Shown here: positions 37,027 to 45,015 of the stretch, piece after piece | How the letters are laid out: every line of letters starts with the position of its first letter | Position numbering within the stretch: the stretch's first letter is position 1 | Assembly (NCBI RefSeq): GCF_041431135.1 | Contig: NZ_CP107799.1 | Coordinates: 1,674,001-1,738,000, forward strand | DNA length: 64,000 nt | Source: Streptomyces sp. NBC_00554 | Lineage (GTDB): Bacteria > Actinomycetota > Actinomycetes > Streptomycetales > Streptomycetaceae | Reading direction: 5' to 3' | Program-made: the position numbers and the translations under genes | Notes under the pieces: generated by a model | What the model saw: the letters and a program-made list of their open reading frames with translations, nothing else | What the model was told of the DNA's origin: nothing | Database searches by the model: none

Positions 37027-38052
37027 TCAGCCTCCGACGGCGGCCGTGGTCCCCCGGATCTCCACTGCGGGCGGGGCGAGGTGGACGCGGCCAGGAGTGC
37101 CGGGTGTGTCGAAGCGGTCGAGGAGACAGCGGGCCGCGCGGCGGCCGACCTCGTGGCCCGCGTTGTCGACGGTGGTGAGCCAGACGTGGCGCAGCCGGGA
37201 GATGCTCGTGTTGTCGTAGCCGGTGACGGAGAGGTCGCGGGGGACGCTCAGGCCGAGTTCCTCGGCGGCCGACAGCGCGCCGACCGAGGCGATGTCGTTG
37301 ACGGCGAGGATGGCGGTGGGCCGCCGCGGGCCGCTGAGCAGCCGCACCGTGCTGCGGTAGCCGCCCTCCTCGGTCATGTCGCTGGGCTCGACGATCGCAC
37401 CGTCCGCGAGCCCGTGCGCCCGCATCGTCGCCTCGAAGCTGGCCCGGCGCAGTTCGCCGACGGCGCCGTAGCCCGCGATGTGCGCGATCCGGCGGTGGCC
37501 GAGGCCGATGAGGTGCTCGGTGATCAGCCGCGCGCCCCGCTCGTCGTCACCCGCCACGACGTCGACGCCGGGCGGTACCGGCTCGCGGGCGCCCGCGACG
37601 ACGACCGGGATGCGCTCGGCGACCGTGCCGAGCGCGGCCGGGTCGGGCAGGGTGCCGACCACGACCAGGCCGTCCACCCGGAGGTCGAGCAGGGGTCCGG
37701 CCGGGTCCTGGCCGGTGCGGCGGTTGAGGCGGGCGTCGGCCAGGAGCATGTGCAGGCCGTTGTCGTGCAGCAGCGGGTTCAGGCCGTCCAGGAGGTCCAC
37801 GAACCACGGGTTGCGCAGGTCGTTCAGGAGGACGCCGACCGTGCGGGTGCGCTGTTCGCTGAGGCTGCGCGCGGCGGCGTTCGGCCGGTAGCCGAGTTCC
37901 CGTACGGCCCGCAGCACGGCCTCGCGCTTCTCGGGGCGCACCTGGTCGGAGCCGCGCAGCACCAGGGAGACCAGCGACTTGGAGACACCGGCCTGGTCGG
38001 CCACGTCGCGGATCGTCGGCGGTCTGGTGTCCGGACTCGTCGGCGGTCGCAT
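37027..38052 (-). CDS. LacI-family transcriptional regulator (sugar/polyol locus)
   Basis: The 341-residue repressor has a LacI helix-turn-helix (TIRDVADQAGVSKSLVSLVL, residues about 13-32) and a sugar-binding-type effector domain (VGVLLNDLRNPWFVDLLDGL). The open frame extends to a TTG at 38088, but that TTG is part of a TTGACA -35-like hexamer, so I start at the ATG at 38052; translation may be leaderless. It is divergent from a Gfo/Idh/MocA dehydrogenase gene, with two matching operator sites between, one just upstream of its own start. It probably represses itself and that dehydrogenase. Confidence 0.9.
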   Translation of the reverse strand: MRPPTSPDTRPPTIRDVADQAGVSKSLVSLVLRGSDQVRPEKREAVLRAVRELGYRPNAAARSLSEQRTRTVGVLLNDLRNPWFVDLLDGLNPLLHDNGLHMLLADARLNRRTGQDPAGPLLDLRVDGLVVVGTLPDPAALGTVAERIPVVVAGAREPVPPGVDVVAGDDERGARLITEHLIGLGHRRIAHIAGYGAVGELRRASFEATMRAHGLADGAIVEPSDMTEEGGYRSTVRLLSGPRRPTAILAVNDIASVGALSAAEELGLSVPRDLSVTGYDNTSISRLRHVWLTTVDNAGHEVGRRAARCLLDRFDTPGTPGRVHLAPPAVEIRGTTAAVGG

Positions 38053-38055
38053 CTC

Positions 38056-38067
38056 TGGACCGTTCCA
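38056..38067. promoter_or_regulatory. LacI-type operator, copy 1 (TGGACCGTTCCA)
   Basis: TGGACCGTTCCA differs at one base from the perfect palindrome at 38137-38148 and lies 4 bp upstream of the LacI-type gene start, overlapping its probable promoter. The central CG step is typical of LacI-family operators. Confidence 0.6.
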
Positions 38068-38136
38068 TGCGTCACTCGCGCTTGTCAAAGGGTTGACACC
38101 AGGTAGAACCCCGCTCAGGGTGGCCTGGACAGATTA

Positions 38137-38148
38137 TGGACCGGTCCA
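38137..38148. promoter_or_regulatory. LacI-type operator, copy 2 (TGGACCGGTCCA)
   Basis: This perfect 12-bp palindrome with a central CG lies 14 bp upstream of the Gfo/Idh/MocA gene start and 81 bp from copy 1. The arrangement suggests direct control of the dehydrogenase and autoregulation. Confidence 0.7.
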
Positions 38149-38161
38149 AAGAAGGGCTGTC

Positions 38162-39322
38162 ATGGTGGATGCGCTCGGTGTCGCCGTCGTCGGATTCGGC
38201 TGGATGGGCCGGGTGCACACCCAGGCCTACTCCCGTGTCCGGCACCACTATCCGCAGTTGGCCCTGCGCCCGGAGCTGGTGACGGTCGCCGAGGAGGTCC
38301 CGGGCAGGGCCGAGGAGGCCGCCGCGCAGTTCGGGTTCGCCACCGCGGTCCGCGACTGGCGCGAGGTGGCCGCCGACCCGCGCATCGGGGCGGTGAGCAT
38401 CACCGCCCCGAACTTCCTGCACCGCGAGATCGGCGTCGCGATGGCCGAGGCCGGCAAGCACATCTGGATCGAGAAGCCGGTGGGCCTGACCGCGGCGGAC
38501 GCGGGCGCGGTGGCCGACGCGGTCGCCAAGGCCGGCGTCCAGGGGACGGTCGGTTTCAACTACCGCAACGCACCCGCCGTGGAGGCGGCCCGCGAGCTGA
38601 TCGCCTCCGGTGAACTGGGCACGGTCACGCATGTCCGCGTCCGCCTGTTCAGCGACTACGCGGCGCATCCCGAGGGCGCGCTGACCTGGCGGTACGAGCG
38701 GGAGCGCGGCGGCAGCGGAGTGCTGGGCGACCTGGCCTCGCACGGCGCGGACCTGGCCCGCTATCTGCTCGGCGACATCGAGTCGCTCACCGCCGACACC
38801 GCGATCTTCGTACCCGAGCGGGCCCGCCCGACCGGCGCGACCGCCGGCCACACCCGGGCCTCCGGCGGCGAACTGGGCCCGGTCGAGAACGAGGACTACG
38901 TCAACTGCCTGCTGCGCTTCGCCTCCGGCGCCCGCGGTGTCCTGGAGGCCTGCCGGGTCTCGGTCGGCGAGCAGAACAACTACGGCTTCGAGGTGCACGG
39001 CACCAAGGGCGCGGTGTTCTGGGACTTCCGCCGGATGAACGAGCTGGGCGTCAGCCGCGGCACCGCGTACCAGGACCAGCCCGTCAGCACGGTGTATGTC
39101 GGCCCGGGCGACGGGGAGTTCGGCGCCTTCCAGCCGGGCGCCGCCAACGCCATGGGCTACGACGATCTGAAGGTGATCGAGGCGTACCGCTTCCTGCGTT
39201 CCGTCGCCGAGGGGAAACCGCACGGGGCCACCCTCCAGGACGCCGTGCACAGTGCGGCCGTACTCGATGCCATGGCGCGGTCGGCGGAGAGCGGCACGTG
39301 GGTCAACTTGGCGGTGTCGTAG
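38162..39322 (+). CDS. Gfo/Idh/MocA-family oxidoreductase
   Basis: The 386-residue NAD(P)-dependent sugar or polyol dehydrogenase has a Rossmann motif (VAVVGFGWMGRVH), the catalytic-site EKP motif (IWIEKPVGLT) and the C-terminal alpha/beta domain (HGTKGAVFWDFRR). The ATG at 38162 has GAAGGG upstream. It is divergent from a LacI regulator with paired operators. Family members oxidise inositols, glucose or other sugars; its place next to the inositol locus suggests an inositol or inositol-derived substrate. Its stop lies inside a 29-bp tandem duplication shared with the next gene's stop. Confidence 0.88.
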   Translation: MVDALGVAVVGFGWMGRVHTQAYSRVRHHYPQLALRPELVTVAEEVPGRAEEAAAQFGFATAVRDWREVAADPRIGAVSITAPNFLHREIGVAMAEAGKHIWIEKPVGLTAADAGAVADAVAKAGVQGTVGFNYRNAPAVEAARELIASGELGTVTHVRVRLFSDYAAHPEGALTWRYERERGGSGVLGDLASHGADLARYLLGDIESLTADTAIFVPERARPTGATAGHTRASGGELGPVENEDYVNCLLRFASGARGVLEACRVSVGEQNNYGFEVHGTKGAVFWDFRRMNELGVSRGTAYQDQPVSTVYVGPGDGEFGAFQPGAANAMGYDDLKVIEAYRFLRSVAEGKPHGATLQDAVHSAAVLDAMARSAESGTWVNLAVS

Positions 39323-39360
39323 GCGTGTTGTTCAACGCGGCGGTGTCGTAGGCATGTTGT
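39303..39360. repeat. 29-bp tandem duplication spanning two convergent stop codons
   Basis: Two copies of a 29-bp unit (39303-39331 and 39332-39360) lie head to tail with three mismatches. The first copy contains the end of the plus-strand oxidoreductase. The second encodes the last residues of the minus-strand LacI-type regulator, whose stop codon is at the junction. Confidence 0.85.
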
Positions 39361-40363
39361 AGGGCGTGACGATCTGGATCGCGGACGGCAGTGCAGGACC
39401 GGCGGGCGGCAGGGCGTCGTGGGCCCGCATGACAAGGCGGCAGGCCTCACGCATGTCCTGTCGCAGGTCGTGGTGGAGCACGGCCGACAGGCGCTGTTCG
39501 CGCAGCAGCCGGGTGTTGTCGTGATCGAGGTCGTGGGCGATGAACACGGCGCACTCGCGGCCCAGGTCCGCGAAGGCGCGCAGGGTCGCGATGTTGCCGC
39601 CGCCGATCGAGTAGACCGCCCTGATGTCCGGGTCGCGCTTGAGAGCGGCCCGGACGAGGTCGTACTCGGTGGCGTCCAGGCCCTGTCCCTCGGCGATCTC
39701 GACGAGGGTCCGTTCCGGGTGCCGGGCGCGCATCGCACCCCGGAAGCCCATCTCGCGCTCCTCCTCGTTGCGGAAGAAGCCGCTGCTGAGGCTGGTCAGC
39801 ACATTGCCGGGCCGGTCGCCGAGCCACTGGCCCATGAGGTAGGCGGCCGTCGCGCCCGCCGCCCGGTTGTCTATGCCGACGTAGGCGAGCCGGGCGCTGG
39901 CGGGCAGGTCGGTCACCAGGGTGACGACGGGTATGCCGGCGGCGACGAGCCTGCCGACGGCGGCGGTCACCTCTGGCACGTCCGGGGCCTTGAGGATCAC
40001 GCCCTGCGAGCCGCGCCGGGCTATCCGGTCCAGTATCCCGACCAGCTCCTCCCCCTGCCCGGTCTCACGGAAGTGGAAGCGTGAGCGCACGACGGCCGGG
40101 TGCAGGTCGGGCAGCTCGGCCTCCAGCGCGGCCCGCACGGCGGTGGTGAACCTCTCCGGTGCCTGCATCACGATGTCGATCATGAACGTACGGCCGACCA
40201 GCCGGACCTGGGTGCGCTGCCGGTCCAGATCGGCGATGGCCAGGCGGACCTCACGCACGGTGCTGTCACGCACCCCGCCCCGGCCGTTCAGGACCCGGTC
40301 CACGGTGGCCTCGCTGAGACCCGCCTGACGTGCTATTTCCCGGATCGGGAAAGGGTGACCCAT
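39332..40363 (-). CDS. LacI-family regulator with sugar-binding-protein-like domain
   Basis: The 343-residue regulator has an N-terminal LacI helix-turn-helix (IREIARQAGLSEATVDRVLN) and an effector domain that reads like the D-ribose/inositol-binding class (VILKAPDVPEVTAAV, YVGIDNRAAGATAA, FIAHDLDHDN). I chose the ATG at 40363, which has GGGAG 7-8 nt upstream; an ATG at 40423 lies inside a palindromic operator. It is divergent from the phytanoyl-CoA dioxygenase operon, which it may control. Its C-terminal nine residues derive from a tandem duplication. Confidence 0.9.
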   Translation of the reverse strand: MGHPFPIREIARQAGLSEATVDRVLNGRGGVRDSTVREVRLAIADLDRQRTQVRLVGRTFMIDIVMQAPERFTTAVRAALEAELPDLHPAVVRSRFHFRETGQGEELVGILDRIARRGSQGVILKAPDVPEVTAAVGRLVAAGIPVVTLVTDLPASARLAYVGIDNRAAGATAAYLMGQWLGDRPGNVLTSLSSGFFRNEEEREMGFRGAMRARHPERTLVEIAEGQGLDATEYDLVRAALKRDPDIRAVYSIGGGNIATLRAFADLGRECAVFIAHDLDHDNTRLLREQRLSAVLHHDLRQDMREACRLVMRAHDALPPAGPALPSAIQIVTPYNMPTTPPR

Positions 40364-40416
40364 GCGGCGGCTCCCTGAGGGGTTTTTGATGGGTTGCTGC
40401 TGGTTGTTCGAAGGGT

Positions 40417-40428
40417 TTGTCATGACAA
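40417..40428. promoter_or_regulatory. Palindrome TTGTCATGACAA, inositol-regulon operator candidate
   Basis: This perfect 12-bp palindrome lies 43 bp upstream of the dioxygenase gene. Its core TGTCATGACA fits the IolR consensus reported in Corynebacterium glutamicum (KGWCHTRACA, from memory) on both strands. A related site lies in the iolC divergent region. Confidence 0.6.
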
Positions 40429-40470
40429 GAATGACAGAGCCGCACCACACCGTGATCCGAGGGGACGACG

Positions 40471-41646
40471 ATGTCCTTCAATTCCGCAGAACGCCGCGCC
40501 TGGCTCTCCGAGCAGGACTGCGACCTCAGCGCCTTCCGTGCGCTGGTCGAGCGGCCGACCGACCTCTCCGAGTTCCCGTACGGCTCCTCCGTGGAGCGGA
40601 ACGTCCTCGTCTACGACAGTGACCGGCTCCGCAAGGCCGTGGCCGCCGGAGAGCGCCGTGAGGTCCAGGCCGAGCTGGTCCGGGCGTTCGCCGAGGGGCC
40701 CGGCATCGTGGTCCTCCAGGGCGCCTTCCCGGACACGTCGGTCGTCGACCGTACGACCGCGGTGTTCGACGCCCTGATCGCCGAGCAGCGTGCCTCGGGC
40801 GCGGGCGCCGGGGACCACTTCGCCAAGCCGGGGGCCAACGACCGGGTGTGGAACGCCCTGGAGAAGGCCGCGCTCTACGACCCGGAGGCGTTCGCCGACT
40901 ACTACGCGAACGACATCCTGGCGCTGGTGTCGGCCGCCTGGCTCGGCCCCGGCTACCAGGTCACCTCGCAGGTCAACGTGGTCCACCCGGGCGGCGCGGC
41001 GCAGACCGTGCACCGCGACTACCACCTCGGCTTCCTCAGCAACGAGGCCGCCGCCGGCTATCCCGCCCATGTGCACCGCCTCTCCCCCGTACTCACGCTG
41101 CAGGGCGCGGTCGCGCACTGCGACATGCCGGTCGAGTCGGGGCCAACGATGTATCTGCCGCACTCGCAGAAGTACGAGCCGGGCTATCTGGCCTGGCGAC
41201 TGCCCGCGTTCCAGGCCTACTTCGAGGCGCACCACATCCAGCTCCCGCTCGCCAAGGGCGATGCCGCGTTCTTCAACCCCGCGCTCTTCCACGCGGCCGG
41301 GACCAACCGCACGGCGGACGTCCGGCGCATGGCCAACCTGCTCCAGGTGTCCTCCGCGTTCGGGCGGGCGATGGAGACGGTCGACCGCGAGGCGGTGAGC
41401 AACGCGGTCTTCCCCGTGCTGCTCAAGCGCAAGTCCGAGGGCGCGGGCGAGGAGTGGCTGGACACGGTCGTCGCCGCCTGCGCCGAGGGCTACCCCTTCC
41501 CCACCAACCTCGACAACGACCCGCCGGTCGACGGACTGGCCCCGCCCTCGCAGGCCGACGTGGTCCGCCGCGCGGTGCGTGAGGAATGGACCCCAGAGGC
41601 GCTCCGCGAGGAGCTGCTGGCCGGTGCAGAGCGACGCGAGAGCTGA
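40471..41646 (+). CDS. Phytanoyl-CoA dioxygenase (PhyH)-family Fe(II)/2-oxoglutarate oxygenase
   Basis: The 391-residue PhyH-fold oxygenase has the iron-binding facial triad: His181 and Asp183 in VHRDYH and distal His274 in ALFHAAGTNRT, followed by Arg281 as a likely 2-oxoglutarate anchor. PhyH enzymes hydroxylate diverse substrates or remove O-methyl or phosphonate groups. It heads an operon with an SDR and two Gfo/Idh/MocA dehydrogenases. It is not part of the classical inositol pathway and its substrate here is unknown; a modified inositol is a possibility. The ATG at 40471 follows GAGGGG. Confidence 0.85.
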   Translation: MSFNSAERRAWLSEQDCDLSAFRALVERPTDLSEFPYGSSVERNVLVYDSDRLRKAVAAGERREVQAELVRAFAEGPGIVVLQGAFPDTSVVDRTTAVFDALIAEQRASGAGAGDHFAKPGANDRVWNALEKAALYDPEAFADYYANDILALVSAAWLGPGYQVTSQVNVVHPGGAAQTVHRDYHLGFLSNEAAAGYPAHVHRLSPVLTLQGAVAHCDMPVESGPTMYLPHSQKYEPGYLAWRLPAFQAYFEAHHIQLPLAKGDAAFFNPALFHAAGTNRTADVRRMANLLQVSSAFGRAMETVDREAVSNAVFPVLLKRKSEGAGEEWLDTVVAACAEGYPFPTNLDNDPPVDGLAPPSQADVVRRAVREEWTPEALREELLAGAERRES

Positions 41647-41654
41647 GGAAAACC

Positions 41655-42431
41655 ATGGGACTTCTCGACGACAAGGTCGTCCTCGTCAATGGCGGCAGCC
41701 AGGGCGTGGGTGCCGCCATCGCTCGCGCCGCGGTGCGCGAGGGCGCGGTGGTGGCCGTCAGCGGCCGCCGACCCGAGCCCGGTGAGGCCCTGGTGGCCGA
41801 GCTGACCGGGGCGGGCGGCAAGGCGATGTTCGTACGCGCCGACCTGTCGGACGCCGAGCAGGCGAAGGCGGCCGTGGCCGAGGTGATCGCCGCGCACGGC
41901 CGCGTCGACTGCCTGGTGAACTCCGCCGGGCTCACCACCCGCGGCACCCTGCTCGCCACCACGCCCGAACTGTTCGACCAGCACATCGCGATCAACCTGA
42001 AGGCGCCGTTCTTCGCGATGCAGGCTGCGGTGGCCGACATGGTGGCGCGCAAGGCGCCGGGCACCATCGTCAACATCGGCTCCAACTGCGCACACGGCGG
42101 GCCGCCCCACCTGGCGGCGTACTCCGCGGCCAAGGCCGGTCTGGCGGGCCTGACGCGCAACGCCGCGCACGCCCACCGCTTCGACCGGGTCCGGATCAAC
42201 GACCTGAACATCGGCTGGACCGCGACCGAGGGCGAGGACGCGACCCAGAAGGCCTTCCACGGCGCCGGGGACGACTGGCGGGAGGAAGCCGCCGCGAAGC
42301 TGCCGATGGGCAAGCTCGGCCAGCCGGACGAGATCGCCGACTTCGTCGTGTTCCTGCTGTCCGACCGGTCCGGGGTGGTCACCGGTTCGGTGATCGACTG
42401 GGACCAGAACGTCCTCGGCGCCCTCGACTGA
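41655..42431 (+). CDS. Short-chain dehydrogenase/reductase (SDR)
   Basis: The 258-residue classical SDR has the glycine motif (VNGGSQGVGAAIA), the NSAG motif, an active-site Ser region (VNIGSNCAHGG) and YSAAK with the catalytic Tyr and Lys. The ATG at 41655 has GAGG upstream, 8 nt after the dioxygenase stop. It probably oxidises a hydroxyl group produced or exposed by the PhyH enzyme. The C-terminus has the SVIDWDQNVLG ending typical of this SDR branch. Confidence 0.92.
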   Translation: MGLLDDKVVLVNGGSQGVGAAIARAAVREGAVVAVSGRRPEPGEALVAELTGAGGKAMFVRADLSDAEQAKAAVAEVIAAHGRVDCLVNSAGLTTRGTLLATTPELFDQHIAINLKAPFFAMQAAVADMVARKAPGTIVNIGSNCAHGGPPHLAAYSAAKAGLAGLTRNAAHAHRFDRVRINDLNIGWTATEGEDATQKAFHGAGDDWREEAAAKLPMGKLGQPDEIADFVVFLLSDRSGVVTGSVIDWDQNVLGALD

Positions 42432-42476
42432 CTCCCCCTCGCAAGACACCCGCACCTCCCAAGGAGCAACACCCTC

Positions 42477-43481
42477 ATGCGTATCGGAATCCTCGGCCTC
42501 GGCCGCATCGGCGCCTTTCACGCCGAGACCCTCTCCGGACTCGACGTCGTCGAGTCGCTCGTCCTCACCGACCCCTTCGCGGACGCCGCCAAGACCGCCG
42601 CGGAGCGGTTCGGCGGCGAGGTCGTGGACTCGCCCGAGGCCCTGCTGGCCGCCGGCGTGGACGGCATCGTGATCGCCGCCGCCACGGACGCCCACCCCGG
42701 GCTGATCCTGGCCGGGGTCGAGGCCGGCATCCCCGTCTTCTGCGAGAAGCCCGTCGCCAAGACCATGCGCGAGGGCGTCCAGGTCCTCAAGGCCGTCCAG
42801 GGCAGCGACGTGCCGATCCAGATCGGCTACAACCGCCGCTTCGACGCCGGCTTCGTCGCCGCGCGCGCCGCCGTGCACGCCGGTGAGCTGGGCAAGCTGC
42901 ACACCGTACGGTCGACCACGCTGGACCCGGCGCCGCCGCCCGCCGCGTACATCGCCGCCTCCGGAGGCATCTTCCGGGACTGCTCCGTGCACGACTTCGA
43001 CATCATCCGCTGGGTGACCGGCCACGAGGTGACCGAGGTGTACGCGGTCGGCGGCAACCGGGGCGCCGACTACATCAAGGAGGCGGGCGACGCCGACACC
43101 ACCGGCGCGATCCTCACCCTCGACGACGGCACCATCGCGGTGGTCTCCAACTCCCGCCACAACGCCCGGGGTTACGACGTCCGCATGGAGATCCACGGCT
43201 TCACGGACTCCATCGCGGTGGGCCTGGAGGACAAGCTGCCGCTGCGTTCCGTCGAGCCCGGCGTGACCTTCCCCGCGGGTACCCCGCACGACTTCTTCAT
43301 GGACCGCTTCACGGCCGCCTACCAGGCCGAACTCACCGCGTTCACCGAGGTCGTGGCCGGCACCCGGCCCTCCCCGTGCACGGTCGCCGACGCCCTGGAG
43401 GCCGGCTGGATCGCCGATGCCTGCACACTGTCCCTGCACGAGCACCGCCCCGTCACGATCCAGGAGGTACGGGAAGCATGA
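42477..43481 (+). CDS. iolG: Inositol 2-dehydrogenase-type Gfo/Idh/MocA oxidoreductase
   Basis: The 334-residue protein has GILGLGRIGAFHAETL (Rossmann), FCEKPVAKT with the catalytic Lys and the active-site segment SVHDFDIIRWVTG, where Asp and His are arranged as in inositol dehydrogenases. myo-Inositol 2-dehydrogenase converts myo-inositol to scyllo-inosose, the first step of the pathway whose later steps are encoded at 45-55 kb. The gene symbol is by family resemblance. GGAG precedes the ATG and the stop overlaps the next ATG (ATGA). Confidence 0.82.
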   Translation: MRIGILGLGRIGAFHAETLSGLDVVESLVLTDPFADAAKTAAERFGGEVVDSPEALLAAGVDGIVIAAATDAHPGLILAGVEAGIPVFCEKPVAKTMREGVQVLKAVQGSDVPIQIGYNRRFDAGFVAARAAVHAGELGKLHTVRSTTLDPAPPPAAYIAASGGIFRDCSVHDFDIIRWVTGHEVTEVYAVGGNRGADYIKEAGDADTTGAILTLDDGTIAVVSNSRHNARGYDVRMEIHGFTDSIAVGLEDKLPLRSVEPGVTFPAGTPHDFFMDRFTAAYQAELTAFTEVVAGTRPSPCTVADALEAGWIADACTLSLHEHRPVTIQEVREA

Positions 43482-44500
43482 GCGAACAGGGCCGGGAACC
43501 ACTGCGCATCGGAGTGCTGGGAGCAGCACGGATCACCGAGAACTCCCTGATCGGCCCGGCCCGGTCGACCGGCCACCGCGTCGTCGCGGTGGCCGCGCGC
43601 GACCGCTCTCGCGCGCAGGCGTACGCCGCCGCACACGGCGTCGAGCGGGTGGCGGACTCCTACGCCGACCTGCTCGCCGACCCGGAGGTGGAGGTCGTCT
43701 ACAACCCCCTTGCGAACGGCCTGCACGGACCGTGGAACCTCGCCGCCCTGGCGGCGGGCAAGCACGTCCTGTCGGAGAAGCCCTCGGCGAGCAACGCCGA
43801 GGAGGCCGCCGAGGTACGGGAAGCGGCAGCCAAGGCCGGCACGGTCTTCATGGAGGCCTTCCACTACCTCTTCCACCCGGTCACCCGGCGCCTGCACGAA
43901 ATCCTCGAGAGTGGCGAACTCGGCGAACTGCGGCGCGTCGAGACCGTGGTCGCGATCCCCGCCCCGCCGGACACCGACCCGCGCTGGTCGCTGGAACTGG
44001 CCGGCGGCGCCGTGATGGACCTGGGCTGCTACAGCCTTCACGCGGTGCGGATGCTGGCCCCCTGGGCGGGCGGCGCGCCACGGCTCGTCTCCGCCCGGGG
44101 CGGCGAACGCGCCGGCGCGCCGGGTGTCGACGAGTGGCTGGACGCCGACCTGGCCTTCCCCGGCGGCGCCACTGGCTCCGCCCGCTGTCACATGGCGTAC
44201 GACGAGCTGGAGATGAGCTGCCGGATCGTCGGCTCGCGGGGGGAGGCGACCGCGCCGAACTTCGTACTGCCGCACCGGGACGACCGGGTCGTCGTCCGCA
44301 CCGGCGACGGCGAACGCACCGAGCGCCTGGGCACCCGCTCCTCGTACACCTACCAGTTGGATGCTTTCGCCGCCCGGGTGCGCGGGGGCGCCCCGCTGCC
44401 GCTGGACGCGGGTGACGCGCTGGCGACGATGACACTGATCGACGAGTGCTACCGCGCCGCGGGCTTCGAGCCCAGGCCGCGTGTCTCTGGGGCGCGGTAG
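43478..44500 (+). CDS. Gfo/Idh/MocA-family oxidoreductase
   Basis: The 340-residue oxidoreductase has GVLGAARITENSLIGPA in place of the classic GxGxxG, then VLSEKPSASNAEEA (EKP motif) and EAFHYLFHP. This matches the branch that includes trans-1,2-dihydrobenzene-1,2-diol dehydrogenase-like and glucose-fructose oxidoreductase-like enzymes. It is the last gene of the PhyH operon, coupled to the iolG-like gene by a 4-nt overlap. It may act on an inositol isomer or derivative. No terminator is obvious directly after it. Confidence 0.88.
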   Translation: MSEQGREPLRIGVLGAARITENSLIGPARSTGHRVVAVAARDRSRAQAYAAAHGVERVADSYADLLADPEVEVVYNPLANGLHGPWNLAALAAGKHVLSEKPSASNAEEAAEVREAAAKAGTVFMEAFHYLFHPVTRRLHEILESGELGELRRVETVVAIPAPPDTDPRWSLELAGGAVMDLGCYSLHAVRMLAPWAGGAPRLVSARGGERAGAPGVDEWLDADLAFPGGATGSARCHMAYDELEMSCRIVGSRGEATAPNFVLPHRDDRVVVRTGDGERTERLGTRSSYTYQLDAFAARVRGGAPLPLDAGDALATMTLIDECYRAAGFEPRPRVSGAR

Positions 44501-45015
44501 ACGAACGGCGGGTACGGCTCCCCTGCCGCCTGCATCCACCCCGTGCGGGGCCGGAGGCATTCCGGTTCGGACTCGGCGAGGCGCCGGTTGGAGGCCACCC
44601 GTAGCCGATGCGAGCCATCGGCGTTCTTCTGACCGAGGGTCACCTTGATCTACAACAGGGTGAGTTGTGGTTCACAGGGCGCGGGACCGCCGGGCGGCGA
44701 AGCACCGCAGGACCGTCAGCGCGCTCCGTGGCACCACAGCCTTGCGTCGGTCCTGCCCCGCCCCCGCTGGACTCGGGCCAGGTCGTCCAGAACGTCGGAG
44801 AGAAGGCCGCCGCGGGCCTCGGGACAGACGCGCCGCGAGCGGGACCCTTGTACGGGTCCCGCTCGATCGGCCCAAAGCCGTCGCCGACCTCTTCCTCCAC
44901 GGTGGCGCCGAGGCCGCGTCCGCGGTGAGCAGCCTTCCGCAGGACCGGGAGGTCGCACCGAAGGTCGTAAGGACCGAAGGCGGTAAGGAGAGGGCCGCCC
45001 CGTCCTGTCGTGCCG
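44501..45015. other. 515-bp intergenic region with hairpin and possible decayed sequence
   Basis: No convincing gene is present. A hairpin with 12-bp arms (CGAGCGGGACCC / GGGTCCCGCTCG, 44836-44865) probably terminates transcripts from one or both convergent operons. A minus-strand stretch at about 44716-44830 reads protein-like (LLSDVLDDLARVQRGRGR), but it has no start or ribosome site, so it may be a gene remnant. Confidence 0.45.
44836..44865. terminator. Hairpin between convergent inositol operons
   Basis: A perfect 12-bp stem with a 6-nt loop lies between the stop of the last Gfo/Idh/MocA gene and that of the IolE-like gene. It is about 150 nt from the latter, further than usual for a terminator. 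Confidence 0.5.

Noticed and set aside
44640..44900. 86-residue minus-strand ORF in the 44.5-45.0 kb gap
   Set aside because: No ribosome site, mixed third-position bases and no recognisable motif; I treat it as gap sequence.
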